Source of the DNA: an uncultured Saprospiraceae bacterium
Lineage (GTDB): Bacteria; Bacteroidota; Bacteroidia; Chitinophagales; Saprospiraceae
Direction: 5' to 3'
Assembly: GCA_937929885.1 (NCBI GenBank)
Contig: CALFUQ010000128.1
Coordinates: 1 to 35,972, forward strand
DNA length: 35,972 nucleotides
Below, in pieces: positions 8,488-16,503 of this stretch (position 1 is the first letter of the stretch; every line of letters starts with the position of its first letter). The notes below the pieces were generated by a model, which had not been told where the DNA came from, ran no database searches, and was given only the letters and a program-made list of their open reading frames with translations. The position numbers were made by a program, and so were the translations under genes.

Positions 8488-9150
8488 TTAATGATTTCTT
8501 CTGAGTAGTAAATTGGAACAAACTTTATGTGACAGCATCTTTTGGTTTTCACTATCTAGCAGAATAGTTACTGCACCATCATAATTGTTTTTTTCAACTA
8601 AAGACATTTCTGATCCTAGCTTTATGTTGAGGCTGTTAAGATGTTCTAGGAATGGTCGGTCGTGCACCTTAACTCCGATTAGCGTACCAGCTTCACCAAC
8701 TGAAAATTCTGAAAGTGCTATTTGATTTCTTAGGGTGTATCTACCTTCCGCATTTGGGATGGGATCACCATGCGGATCAAACTTTGGATTGCCTAGATAG
8801 TTGTCCAGTCGATCTACCAGCTCCTGAGATTGTATGTGCTCCATCTCCTCAGCGATATCATGCACCTCTTCCCAATTAAATTTTAATTGATCAACCAGGA
8901 ATACTTCCCACAGTCTATGCTTGCGGATTAGATTGGTCGCATGTTTGTTTCCTTTATCTGTGAGTGTTACCCCCTTATACTTTTCATAGTTGACCATTTC
9001 TTTAGTAGCCAATCTTTTGATCATATCAGTTACAGATGCAGCTGAGGTATTTATCTTTTCGGATATAGCATTGGTGCTTACAGCTTTCTTATCTTTCTCA
9101 CTGATCTTATAGATGGCTTTGAGGTAATTTTCTTCTGTATGGGTTATCAT
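8488..9150 (-). CDS. DtxR/MntR-family metal-dependent transcriptional regulator
   Basis: A 220-residue three-domain DtxR-type repressor: winged helix (about 1-65), dimerisation and metal-binding domain (66-140) and a C-terminal FeoA/SH3-like domain (about 145-215). Aligning by eye to DtxR, the site residues are His78, Glu82, His97, Glu101, Glu104 and His105. The DtxR cysteine (Cys102) is replaced by Glu101, as in MntR-type members, which favours Mn(II) sensing over pure Fe(II) sensing; this selectivity is inference. The gene heads a tight operon with the metal-binding protein and ATPase (gaps of one and zero bases). A perfect TTTAGA-N4-TCTAAA inverted repeat lies 34 bases upstream, and a close relative precedes feoA, so the protein probably autoregulates and controls both uptake units. 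Confidence 0.93.
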   Translation of the reverse strand: MITHTEENYLKAIYKISEKDKKAVSTNAISEKINTSAASVTDMIKRLATKEMVNYEKYKGVTLTDKGNKHATNLIRKHRLWEVFLVDQLKFNWEEVHDIAEEMEHIQSQELVDRLDNYLGNPKFDPHGDPIPNAEGRYTLRNQIALSEFSVGEAGTLIGVKVHDRPFLEHLNSLNIKLGSEMSLVEKNNYDGAVTILLDSENQKMLSHKVCSNLLLRRNH

Positions 9151-9184
9151 AAGTTTTCCGTTACTTAATTAAAATTAGGTAAAA

Positions 9185-9200
9185 TTTAGATAAGTCTAAA
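9185..9200. promoter_or_regulatory. probable DtxR/MntR-type operator between regulator and nitroreductase genes
   Basis: A perfect 16-base inverted repeat, TTTAGA then TAAG then TCTAAA, in the 75-base gap between divergent start codons at 9150 and 9226. It has the 5-4-5 core spacing of DtxR boxes (TTAGG-N4-CCTAA) with A/T in place of the inner G/C. A further half-like TTAGGT lies just to its left at about 9175-9180, so a second dimer could bind next to it. Confidence 0.65.
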
Positions 9201-9225
9201 AATATGTTTCAATAAACTATAAAAT

Positions 9226-9801
9226 ATGGATATCAAAGAGCTAAATACTTTGATTAGGAATAGGCGATCAGTATTTCCAAAGCAATACATCAATAAAGAG
9301 ATATCAGATGAAACCATCAATCAGATATTAGAAAACGCTAACTGGGCCCCTACGCATAAACTCACAGAACCGTGGAGATTTAAGGTTTTCAAGGGCAATG
9401 GGCTACAAAAACTGAGTAATTACTTGGGTGATGAGTATTTAAAAAAATTCACAGGAGATAAGTATTCAGAATTTAAACACAAGAAAACCATTAAAAAGCC
9501 GCTACAATGTGCAGCAATCATAGGCATCTGTATGCAAAGAGACCCTAAATCCTCAATTCCAGAATGGGAAGAAGTGTCTGCAGTTGCTTGTGCTGTTCAA
9601 AACATGTGGCTTAGCTGCACAGCTTTAGGTATAGGTGCTTATTGGTCTTCACCTGGCCTAGTAACTGGCAAAAACGAAATTATGAACCTAGATGATGGTG
9701 AAACCTGCTTAGGCTTATTCTACATGGGATACTGGGAGGGGGAAACCGCTGATTCTCAAAGAGGAAAAATCGAGGATAAAGTGCAATGGATAAGGGAATA
9801 A
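9226..9801 (+). CDS. nitroreductase family FMN oxidoreductase
   Basis: A 191-residue flavoprotein of the nitroreductase superfamily. Family marks are the N-terminal IRNRRSV FMN-phosphate contact (about residues 10-16), the NWAPTHKLTEPWRF segment (about 39-52), the central ALGIGAYWSSPG stretch, and the C-terminal WIRE end. Such enzymes are homodimers that use NAD(P)H to reduce nitro groups, quinones or other electrophiles; the natural substrate is unknown. Length is within the usual 170-220. It is transcribed away from the DtxR-like regulator and shares the 75-base gap holding the putative metal operator, so metal-dependent control of this gene is possible. The ATG at 9226 is the only reasonable start. 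Confidence 0.88.
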   Translation: MDIKELNTLIRNRRSVFPKQYINKEISDETINQILENANWAPTHKLTEPWRFKVFKGNGLQKLSNYLGDEYLKKFTGDKYSEFKHKKTIKKPLQCAAIIGICMQRDPKSSIPEWEEVSAVACAVQNMWLSCTALGIGAYWSSPGLVTGKNEIMNLDDGETCLGLFYMGYWEGETADSQRGKIEDKVQWIRE

Positions 9802-9818
9802 GCTTGCTTTGATCTCAG

Positions 9819-9849
9819 TTTGTCAATCGCGAGAATAACCTTACTTTTG
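9819..9849 (+). promoter_or_regulatory. Bacteroidota-type promoter of the pyrophosphatase gene
   Basis: TTTG at 9819-9822 and TACTTTTG at 9842-9849 are separated by 19 bases, matching the known Bacteroidota housekeeping promoter (TTTG, 19-21 bases, TAnnTTTG). The hppA ATG lies 58 bases downstream. This is the best-formed promoter in the window. Confidence 0.7.
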
Positions 9850-9907
9850 CCCACTTTAATCTACATATCTATACTTTCTTAATAACTACGAAAAAACTAT
9901 ACACAAG

Positions 9908-12061
9908 ATGAGTAGCAACTTAATATACATAATACCCTTCTTCGGAGTAATAGCATTGATATTTACTTTCTGGAAATCAGCTTGGGTTTCTAAGCAAGAA
10001 GTGGGAACGCCTAAGATGGCAAGAATAGCAGATGATATCGCTGATGGTGCGATGGCATTCTTAAAAGCAGAATACAAAGTACTTTCCATATTTGTTCTCG
10101 TTGTAGCAGCACTGATGGTTTGGAGTGGGATGTCTGAGGGCACTTCTCCTTTGGTCGGTGTGTCATTTGTGCTAGGAGCAATCTGTTCTGCACTTGCAGG
10201 ATTTATTGGTATGAAGGTGGCAACTAAAGCAAACGTTAGAACTACCAATGCAGCAAGAACAAGTTTAGGTAAAGCATTAGAAGTTGCATTTGCAGGAGGA
10301 GCAGTGATGGGACTTGGAGTTGTTGGGCTTGGTGTTTTAGGACTAGGTTCTTTATTCTGGGCTTACTCAAGCATGGGATGGCCAGTAGAAAAAGTAATCA
10401 CAGTATTAACTGGATTTTCATTCGGTGCATCTTCTATTGCACTCTTTGCAAGAGTAGGTGGAGGTATCTATACTAAAGCAGCAGATGTAGGAGCCGATCT
10501 TGTAGGAAAAGTAGAAGCAGGAATCCCAGAAGATCATCCACTTAATCCAGCAACGATTGCAGATAACGTAGGAGATAACGTAGGAGATGTTGCAGGGATG
10601 GGAGCCGATTTATTTGAATCATATGTAGGATCTATAATTGGTACACTAGTACTAGGTGCTGCATTAATGAATACACAAGGCTGGTCAGATGAGTACGGTG
10701 GTATGAGTGCAATCTTATTGCCATTGGTGTTGGCATGTATAGGAATCATAACTTCTATCATAGGTACCTTCTTTGTGAAAGTAAAAGATGGAGGTGACCC
10801 TAAGAAAGCACTAAACCTTGGAGAGTATATTGCTTTTGCATTGATGCTTGTAGTTACTTGGTTTGTTGTTCAGCAAATGTTACCAGGAGAATGGACAGTT
10901 GGTGGAGCGACTTATGGCCCTACTGGAGTTTTTGTGGCGGTGTTGTTAGGATTAGCAGCGGGTCTTTTTATAGGCATGATTACAGAGTATTACACAGGTA
11001 CTGGTACTAAGCCAGTAATGAGTATTGTAGAACAGTCATTAACTGGATCTGCAACAAACATAATCGCAGGTCTAGGAGTTGGGATGATTTCTACTTGTAT
11101 TCCGATTATCATCTTATGTATTGCCATCATCGGAGCACATCACTTTGCAGGATTATATGGTATTGCGATCGCAGCAGTAGGTATGTTATCTAATACAGGG
11201 ATTCAGTTGGCAATCGATGCTTACGGACCAGTATCTGATAATGCAGGAGGGATTGCAGAGATGGCAGATCTACCTAAAGAAGTTAGACAAAGAACAGATA
11301 AGTTAGATGCAGTAGGTAACACAACTGCAGCGATAGGAAAAGGATTCGCAATCGGATCTGCTGCGTTGACGGCATTGGCATTGTTTGCGGCATTTATGAC
11401 TACAGCGGGTATCACCTCTATTGATATATCTAAGCCACTTGTACTTTCAGGATTGTTACTTGGAGGTATGCTTCCTTTCTTATTCTCAGCATTATCTATG
11501 AATGCGGTTGGTAGAGCAGCGATGGATATGATCCAAGAGGTAAGAAGACAGTTCAAGGAAATTCCAGAATTAAAAGCAGCATTAGGTGTGATGAAAAAGA
11601 ATGATGGTAAAGAAATGAGCGAATGGAGTACTGCAGACAAAGCAACATTTGATGCAGCAGACGGTAAAGCAGAATATAGTAAGTGTGTAGATATATCTAC
11701 TAAGGCATCTATTAGAGAAATGATATTACCAGGGATGATTGCAGTATTATCACCAGTATTAATAGGTTTCACTGGAGGTGCTGAGATGCTAGGAGGGTTA
11801 TTGGCAGGAGTTACTGTTTGTGGAGTTTTAATGGCGATATTCCAGTCTAATGCAGGTGGTGCATGGGATAACGCTAAGAAGATGTTTGAAGAAGGAGTAG
11901 AGATAAAAGGACAGATGTACTACAAAGGATCTGAGCCTCACAAAGCAACGGTTGTAGGTGATACAGTAGGTGATCCGTTTAAAGATACTTCAGGTCCATC
12001 ACTTAACATCTTGCTTAAGTTGATGACAGTAGTTGCTTTGACTATTGCGCCTTTTATTTAA
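9908..12061 (+). CDS. hppA: membrane-bound ion-translocating pyrophosphatase
   Basis: A 717-residue polytopic protein with the full set of membrane pyrophosphatase motifs: DVGADLVGK (193-201), the acidic run [12 protein letters not shown] (from 219), [14 protein letters not shown] (470 onward) and the late [15 protein letters not shown] block. It hydrolyses pyrophosphate and pumps ions out of the cytoplasm. Ala474, where K+-independent enzymes have Lys, marks it as K+-dependent. The intramembrane Glu sits in FESY (Glu237), the position found in Na+-type or mixed Na+/H+ enzymes; plant K+-dependent H+ pumps carry it one helical turn later. I therefore infer a K+-dependent Na+ or Na+/H+ pump, but sequence alone does not settle this. 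It is a single-gene unit, with its own promoter and an intrinsic terminator. Confidence 0.95.
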   Translation: MSSNLIYIIPFFGVIALIFTFWKSAWVSKQEVGTPKMARIADDIADGAMAFLKAEYKVLSIFVLVVAALMVWSGMSEGTSPLVGVSFVLGAICSALAGFIGMKVATKANVRTTNAARTSLGKALEVAFAGGAVMGLGVVGLGVLGLGSLFWAYSSMGWPVEKVITVLTGFSFGASSIALFARVGGGIYTKAADVGADLVGKVEAGIPEDHPLNPATIADNVGDNVGDVAGMGADLFESYVGSIIGTLVLGAALMNTQGWSDEYGGMSAILLPLVLACIGIITSIIGTFFVKVKDGGDPKKALNLGEYIAFALMLVVTWFVVQQMLPGEWTVGGATYGPTGVFVAVLLGLAAGLFIGMITEYYTGTGTKPVMSIVEQSLTGSATNIIAGLGVGMISTCIPIIILCIAIIGAHHFAGLYGIAIAAVGMLSNTGIQLAIDAYGPVSDNAGGIAEMADLPKEVRQRTDKLDAVGNTTAAIGKGFAIGSAALTALALFAAFMTTAGITSIDISKPLVLSGLLLGGMLPFLFSALSMNAVGRAAMDMIQEVRRQFKEIPELKAALGVMKKNDGKEMSEWSTADKATFDAADGKAEYSKCVDISTKASIREMILPGMIAVLSPVLIGFTGGAEMLGGLLAGVTVCGVLMAIFQSNAGGAWDNAKKMFEEGVEIKGQMYYKGSEPHKATVVGDTVGDPFKDTSGPSLNILLKLMTVVALTIAPFI

Positions 12062-12082
12062 ATCGATACTTAAGAAAATAAT

Positions 12083-12118
12083 AATAGCTCACTGTGATTC
12101 ATAGTGGGCTATTTTATT
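12083..12118 (+). terminator. intrinsic terminator after hppA
   Basis: An 11-pair stem (12083-12093 with 12103-12113, one T-G wobble, 9-base loop) is followed by a T-rich run, starting 22 bases after the hppA stop codon. Confidence 0.8.
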
Positions 12119-12136
12119 TAAATAGATAATCAAATC

Positions 12137-12180
12137 AAAAGAGCTTAGACATTTTTGCTATAGCTCTTTTCGTAAAAGTT
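12137..12180. repeat. 9-bp inverted repeat upstream of the S8 protease gene
   Basis: AAAAGAGCT at 12137-12145 pairs perfectly with AGCTCTTTT at 12172-12180 around a 26-base centre. It sits 12 bases before the protease start codon. It could be a second, bidirectional terminator after hppA or a leader structure of the protease mRNA; sequence does not decide. Confidence 0.45.
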
Positions 12181-12192
12181 AGAACAAATCCA

Positions 12193-14259
12193 ATGATAAA
12201 ATCCTACTTTATATCTTATCATCGTCTACATAGTCTTTTAGGCAGAGCCTTATTTTCTTCTTTTTTAATTTTTTGTTTTGTAACCAATGGGCAATCTCAG
12301 ATAACAAAGATTCCTCTTAAACAACAAAGTAGATTAAGCTCTTCTAATAGCTGGGTAGTCAAACTTAAGCCAGGCGAATCAATCATAGATATAGTAGAAA
12401 GTATTGGAGCGCAAAGCTATAAGCAACTTCAAATTGGAACGCTTAAAAATTATTATGTTTTGCAATCATTTGAATCTCAATCCATAAGTGGCAAATTAGA
12501 GGTTGAAGAAATTCAAAGAATAGAAAGTAAACTTAACTCAAGTGAAAAAATTATTTGGTCGGAAAGGGACTATGAATATAACAGGGTACTTAAAAACTTA
12601 AATGATCCCTTATTGTCAAACCAATGGCATCTTAACAACACAGGTCAAGGTGGTGGAGCAGGTGGCATTGATGTTAAGGCATTTGCGGCATGGACCCTCG
12701 GATACACAGGAGAAGATGTTCAAATATGTATTGTAGATGATGGAGTGGATTATCTGCATGAAGATCTTAATGCCAATTTTGACCTCTCTCTCAGTTGGGA
12801 CTTTAATGATAATGAACAAGACCCTAGGGGTGTTAATGGTGATAATCATGGCACGGCTTGCGCGGGTGTTGCTGCTGCAATAGGGGGTAATACAATTGGT
12901 GTTTCGGGAGCTGCTCCTGATGCTAATCTTTCTGCAATTAGGCTAATAGCGGGTCCAGTATCAGCATCGACGGAAGCAGAAGCATTAACCTTTGGTTTAA
13001 ATGGTAATCACATATCTAGTAATAGCTGGGGCCCTGCGGATAGTGGTGTATATCATGATATGTCATTGATCGTAAAAGATGCATTGGCAGAAGGAGGAAC
13101 TAATGGAAGGGGTGGATTAGGGACGATATACTCTTGGGCTGCAGGCAATGGAAGAGCAAGTAATGATAATGTAAATTATGATCAGTTCGCAAGCTCTATT
13201 TATACTATTGCTGTGGGTGCTCACGGAAATGATGGATTAGTATCATGGTATTCTGAGCCTGGTGCATCAATGCTTGTTACTGCGCCGAGTGATGGAGGAA
13301 GTTTAGGGATTACTACAACCGATTTGACAGGGTCGGATGGTTACAATAATACTAACTATACTAATGACTTTGGAGGTACTTCATCTGCATGTCCTTTGGC
13401 CTCTGGTGTCATCGCCTTAATGTTAGATGCGAATCCTAATTTAACATGGCGTGATGTGCAGCATTTACTCGTAGAGAATGGTGTTAAAATTGACGCAGCA
13501 AATGCAGACTGGACTGTAAATGGTGCGGGTTATGAAGTAAATCATAATTACGGTTTTGGAAGTTTAGATGCTGCAGCTTTATGTCAAGCTGCAGCTACTT
13601 GGCAAAATGTTGACGCTGGCATATCAGATACTTTGGCATTAACCACGCTTAATCAAGCTATTCCAGATAATGTAGCAGGGCAAAATGTATCTACAGATAT
13701 TACTGTAGTAAAAGATATTAAAATAGAGCATGTAGAATTAGTTGTTGAGTTTACACACACTTATGCAGGTGACTTAGAGTTTGTATTAATCGCCCCTAAT
13801 GGTGCGACAAGTACGCTAGCTGAAACTAGAAATGTAGGGCAAGCACTTTCTAACTATCAACACACATTTATGACAGTAAGAAACTGGGGGGAATCTTCTC
13901 TTGGGGATTGGACAGTTCAAGTGACCGATAATGCAGATCAAGATGTTGGGATTCTGCATGATGTTCAGTTGATCATTCACGGAGTTGACGAAACACAACC
14001 TTCTAATTGCCTTCCCAATTATGCTGGAGCGAACAGTCTATTTGGTGCGCAAGTAGGGGATGCAGATTATGAGACAGATGGTAAAATTGAGTCCACTCAA
14101 TTAATAAATTCACCACTTATGGTGAACTATGATTCTGGAAACACGATAGAGTTATTGCCTGAGTTTGAAGTAAAGCTAGGAGCCCAATTTCATGCATTTA
14201 TTGATGGTTGTGGTAATTTATTATTGGATGATAAGATTCAAGAGCTGAAGGGTAAATAA
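12193..14259 (+). CDS. secreted kexin/furin-like S8 serine protease with P domain
   Basis: A 688-residue secreted endopeptidase. A signal peptide (about 1-36, ending NGQSQ) and a pro-region-like segment (40-140) precede the subtilisin-type domain. The triad is Asp182 (VDDGVD), His219 (NHGTAC) and Ser397 (GTSSACP), with the oxyanion Asn in the AAGNG segment. The paired Asp (DDG) is typical of the kexin/proprotein convertase subfamily, and the P/Homo-B domain that accompanies that subfamily follows at about 486-597 (PDN start, GDLEFVL, GDWTVQV). A last region (about 605-670) of beta-rich sequence with ELLPEFEVKLGAQF and a DGCG resembles a C-terminal stack domain of secreted Bacteroidota proteins. 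I see no standard type IX C-terminal signal. Preference for dibasic sites is known for eukaryotic relatives but is not assumed here. Confidence 0.9.
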   Translation: MIKSYFISYHRLHSLLGRALFSSFLIFCFVTNGQSQITKIPLKQQSRLSSSNSWVVKLKPGESIIDIVESIGAQSYKQLQIGTLKNYYVLQSFESQSISGKLEVEEIQRIESKLNSSEKIIWSERDYEYNRVLKNLNDPLLSNQWHLNNTGQGGGAGGIDVKAFAAWTLGYTGEDVQICIVDDGVDYLHEDLNANFDLSLSWDFNDNEQDPRGVNGDNHGTACAGVAAAIGGNTIGVSGAAPDANLSAIRLIAGPVSASTEAEALTFGLNGNHISSNSWGPADSGVYHDMSLIVKDALAEGGTNGRGGLGTIYSWAAGNGRASNDNVNYDQFASSIYTIAVGAHGNDGLVSWYSEPGASMLVTAPSDGGSLGITTTDLTGSDGYNNTNYTNDFGGTSSACPLASGVIALMLDANPNLTWRDVQHLLVENGVKIDAANADWTVNGAGYEVNHNYGFGSLDAAALCQAAATWQNVDAGISDTLALTTLNQAIPDNVAGQNVSTDITVVKDIKIEHVELVVEFTHTYAGDLEFVLIAPNGATSTLAETRNVGQALSNYQHTFMTVRNWGESSLGDWTVQVTDNADQDVGILHDVQLIIHGVDETQPSNCLPNYAGANSLFGAQVGDADYETDGKIESTQLINSPLMVNYDSGNTIELLPEFEVKLGAQFHAFIDGCGNLLLDDKIQELKGK

Positions 14260-14312
14260 CAAGATTGGATGGAATTTTATTTGCGCTGCTTATTTAAGTA
14301 AGATTCAACCAT

Positions 14313-14343
14313 AAAAAAAGAGGCCACCCTATTGGATGACCTC
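14313..14343 (-). terminator. intrinsic terminator after the M43 metalloprotease gene
   Basis: Read on the minus strand, a 7-bp stem with one mismatch (GAGGTCA with TGGCCTC) and a 10-base loop is followed by seven T residues. It lies 67 bases after the metalloprotease stop codon and is oriented for that gene; the S8 gene on the plus strand gets no T run from it. Confidence 0.65.
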
Positions 14344-14409
14344 AATCATATGGTCTATTAATTATTTACAACTAATTTTTATCGACCATCCTAATAAAAA
14401 CCTAACTCA

Positions 14410-16308
14410 CTATTTTCTAGTGTACTTGGCTGCTTGCCTTGCTGATGTTTTCTTAGCATCATTCTTTACTCCTTTACTTTGTACATCAGTATTAGAGATA
14501 CAGAAGTCAATGTCTTCATAAGATCCAAAATTTCCATCTGATGATAATTGTACACTACCAGAATTATCAGTTACAACTAGACCTCCATCTCCGTATGAGC
14601 AGCATAAACCATCTCCATATTCATCTGCGATTGTAAGCGTGTAACATCCATCAGGTAAGCACACATCTTGGTCAAAAACATCTCCTGCATATCCATCATC
14701 ATATGGTCCTCCTTCTGCTACAACATCACCATACTCATCTACTATGTACCATGAAGTCTCATTGCCATAATCATCTGTAGTAACTTCGATATTTAGATCT
14801 GTACAACCAGCAGTAGTTCCTCCTTCATCATTACTTGCATCTGTAGTGAAATATTCTGTTGCTGTCCAGTTAGTCCATCCTGTTGAACATCTTACTCTAA
14901 CTTGATATTGGTATTCTGTATCAGCGATTAATCCTTCTAAGCTAGCATTAGTTGCTTTTGTGTTCATTCTTGTATATCTACCCCCAGATACTTCTTTGTA
15001 TCTTAATTTGTATCGAATTGCAGAGTTATATCCTGTCCATGAAATACTTGCAGTTGTTTCTCCAGTAACATTTGCTACAAGCTCCGAAGCTTTATCGCAT
15101 GCGGTGTTATCAGAATCGTCGTCAGAGTCGTCAGAGTTGTCAGAGTTGTCAGAGTTGTCATTGTCATCAGAGTTATCATCATCATTACCAGAATTGTCAT
15201 TGTCATCATCATTTGAGCTGTCATCATCATCCGAATTGTCATCATTATCAGAGTCGTCATTATCATTTTCGTTATTAGCACCGCTAATCACATTGGATGC
15301 ATTGTTTGATATTAAGCTCAGTGATGCACTTACATAGTTTTCTACAACAGTAGCTTGCCCTGCGCTAAACATGTACATGCAAGCATCATTAGTGTAGTCC
15401 ATGTAGTTCATGTGCATATCTACAGATCCACAAGAGTTTTCACCGACATTAGGACAGTCGTAATACTCTTGATCAGAGTTTGGTGTATCTGCCACTCCAT
15501 CATCTTGACCACAGCCACCTCCCCAGATGTGATCCAAGTTTAGGTAATGACCTACTTCGTGTGTGGTTGTTCTACCTAAGTTGTATGGAGCTGCTGGTGA
15601 TACTGATCCACAACCTCCACCTACTCCAAATGCTGTTGCTTCTATCACCACGCCATCTCCATTACCAGCTCCACCTAGTGGCGCATATCCTAGGACTCCA
15701 GTTCCAAATTGAATATACATGTTTAAGTATCCAGACCATTTATTATCCAAATCACCATTTGTTTTGTTAATAGTTACTGCTAAATCTCCATCTTGTAGCC
15801 CATATCCTGCAGGGTGATTCTTGTCAGCGATTTGAAAGGATAAACATGCTTCTCCATTACTTATACCAGGAAAACTGCTTGCAGCATTATCAGACCAATT
15901 AGAGATATCAGAGTTAGTCCCGCGAAAGTCCTTATTCAGAGCCTGTATTTGGCTTTGTGCTAATGCAATTAAACAACTAGCATTAGGATTAGGTATTCCT
16001 TGATAGTGTATTGCTATAGGTAATACTGTTGGGTTGTTACATGAAGTTGATCTTTGGTTTACGTTTTGAGATTTATATCTCATGTACTTTTCCATTCTTT
16101 TCTCTCTTGCTGCTTTATATGCAGGATCAGAAAGTAATTCTTGCATGTGTTCATGTGAACTACATGTTCTTTTTCCAAATATGCTTGTATGTGTATGTTC
16201 CTCAATAGTTGGTTGATTCAAATCCTCTAGTCCTAAGTTATCTTCAGAGCATGAGAAGAAAGTGAATGTCATAATTGTGAATAACAAGAAAAATTTAATT
16301 TGTTTCAT
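14410..16308 (-). CDS. M43-type zinc metalloprotease lipoprotein with Asp/Asn/Ser linker and fibronectin III domain
   Basis: A 632-residue modular protease. The N-terminus is a lipoprotein signal ending FFSC (Cys20) followed by SEDN; an acidic stretch right after the cysteine resembles the surface-export signal of Bacteroidota lipoproteins. The catalytic domain (about 80-335) has HEVGHYLNLDH (ligands His250, His254, His260, catalytic Glu251) and a Met-turn (MNYMDY) as in the pappalysin/cytophagalysin family M43. Residues 346-401 are almost only Asp, Asn and Ser. A fibronectin III domain follows (about 403-490), then a Cys- and Asp/Gly-rich beta domain (about 500-605, with DGCYTLTIADEYGDGLCC) and a basic tail (KKTSARQAAKYTRK). 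It probably degrades extracellular protein at the cell surface. It is divergent from the ECF sigma gene and convergent with the S8 protease gene. Confidence 0.9.
   Translation of the reverse strand: MKQIKFFLLFTIMTFTFFSCSEDNLGLEDLNQPTIEEHTHTSIFGKRTCSSHEHMQELLSDPAYKAAREKRMEKYMRYKSQNVNQRSTSCNNPTVLPIAIHYQGIPNPNASCLIALAQSQIQALNKDFRGTNSDISNWSDNAASSFPGISNGEACLSFQIADKNHPAGYGLQDGDLAVTINKTNGDLDNKWSGYLNMYIQFGTGVLGYAPLGGAGNGDGVVIEATAFGVGGGCGSVSPAAPYNLGRTTTHEVGHYLNLDHIWGGGCGQDDGVADTPNSDQEYYDCPNVGENSCGSVDMHMNYMDYTNDACMYMFSAGQATVVENYVSASLSLISNNASNVISGANNENDNDDSDNDDNSDDDDSSNDDDNDNSGNDDDNSDDNDNSDNSDNSDDSDDDSDNTACDKASELVANVTGETTASISWTGYNSAIRYKLRYKEVSGGRYTRMNTKATNASLEGLIADTEYQYQVRVRCSTGWTNWTATEYFTTDASNDEGGTTAGCTDLNIEVTTDDYGNETSWYIVDEYGDVVAEGGPYDDGYAGDVFDQDVCLPDGCYTLTIADEYGDGLCCSYGDGGLVVTDNSGSVQLSSDGNFGSYEDIDFCISNTDVQSKGVKNDAKKTSARQAAKYTRK
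15106..15275 (-). repeat. low-complexity tract encoding the Asp/Asn/Ser linker, with 9-bp tandem repeats
   Basis: The plus strand here is built of GTC/ATC/GAG/TTG-like triplets. Four consecutive copies of the 9-mer GTCAGAGTT (the first ending in C) occupy 15121-15156; the rest is more degenerate. Because units are multiples of three, gain or loss of copies would keep the protease in frame. Confidence 0.8.
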
Positions 16309-16503
16309 GATTTTTTATTTAGGATGATTTAAAAATTATTTGCTTTCACATACCTGTATCCTTCGTGAAGCAATTCCCCTATCTCCATCCAAAAAATAAT
16401 TTCCATTAAGCTAGCATTTGAACCAAAGTCCCCGTATTCATTGTTATTTTTGAGTAATTAATTATTATTATTTTTTCATTTTGGCATTGCCACATTTATA
16501 GTA

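Noticed and set aside
8487-8552. A 22-residue N-terminal extension of the metal-binding protein
   Set aside because: It would overlap the regulator gene and put charged residues and two cysteines before an otherwise perfect signal peptide; the ATG at 8486 fits the operon spacing.
11221-11772. Long open frame opposite the pyrophosphatase gene
   Set aside because: It lies wholly inside a strongly conserved gene on the other strand and has the Ala/Ser/Asn-rich bias of a shadow frame.
15121-15160. CRISPR-like short repeats
   Set aside because: The 9-bp units are direct, contiguous, without spacers, and encode the protease linker in frame.
15075-15281. Open frames on both strands across the Asp/Asn/Ser-coding tract
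   Set aside because: They are by-products of the low-complexity triplet repeat; their predicted proteins are runs of Met/Thr/Ile or His/Cys/Gln with no plausible fold.
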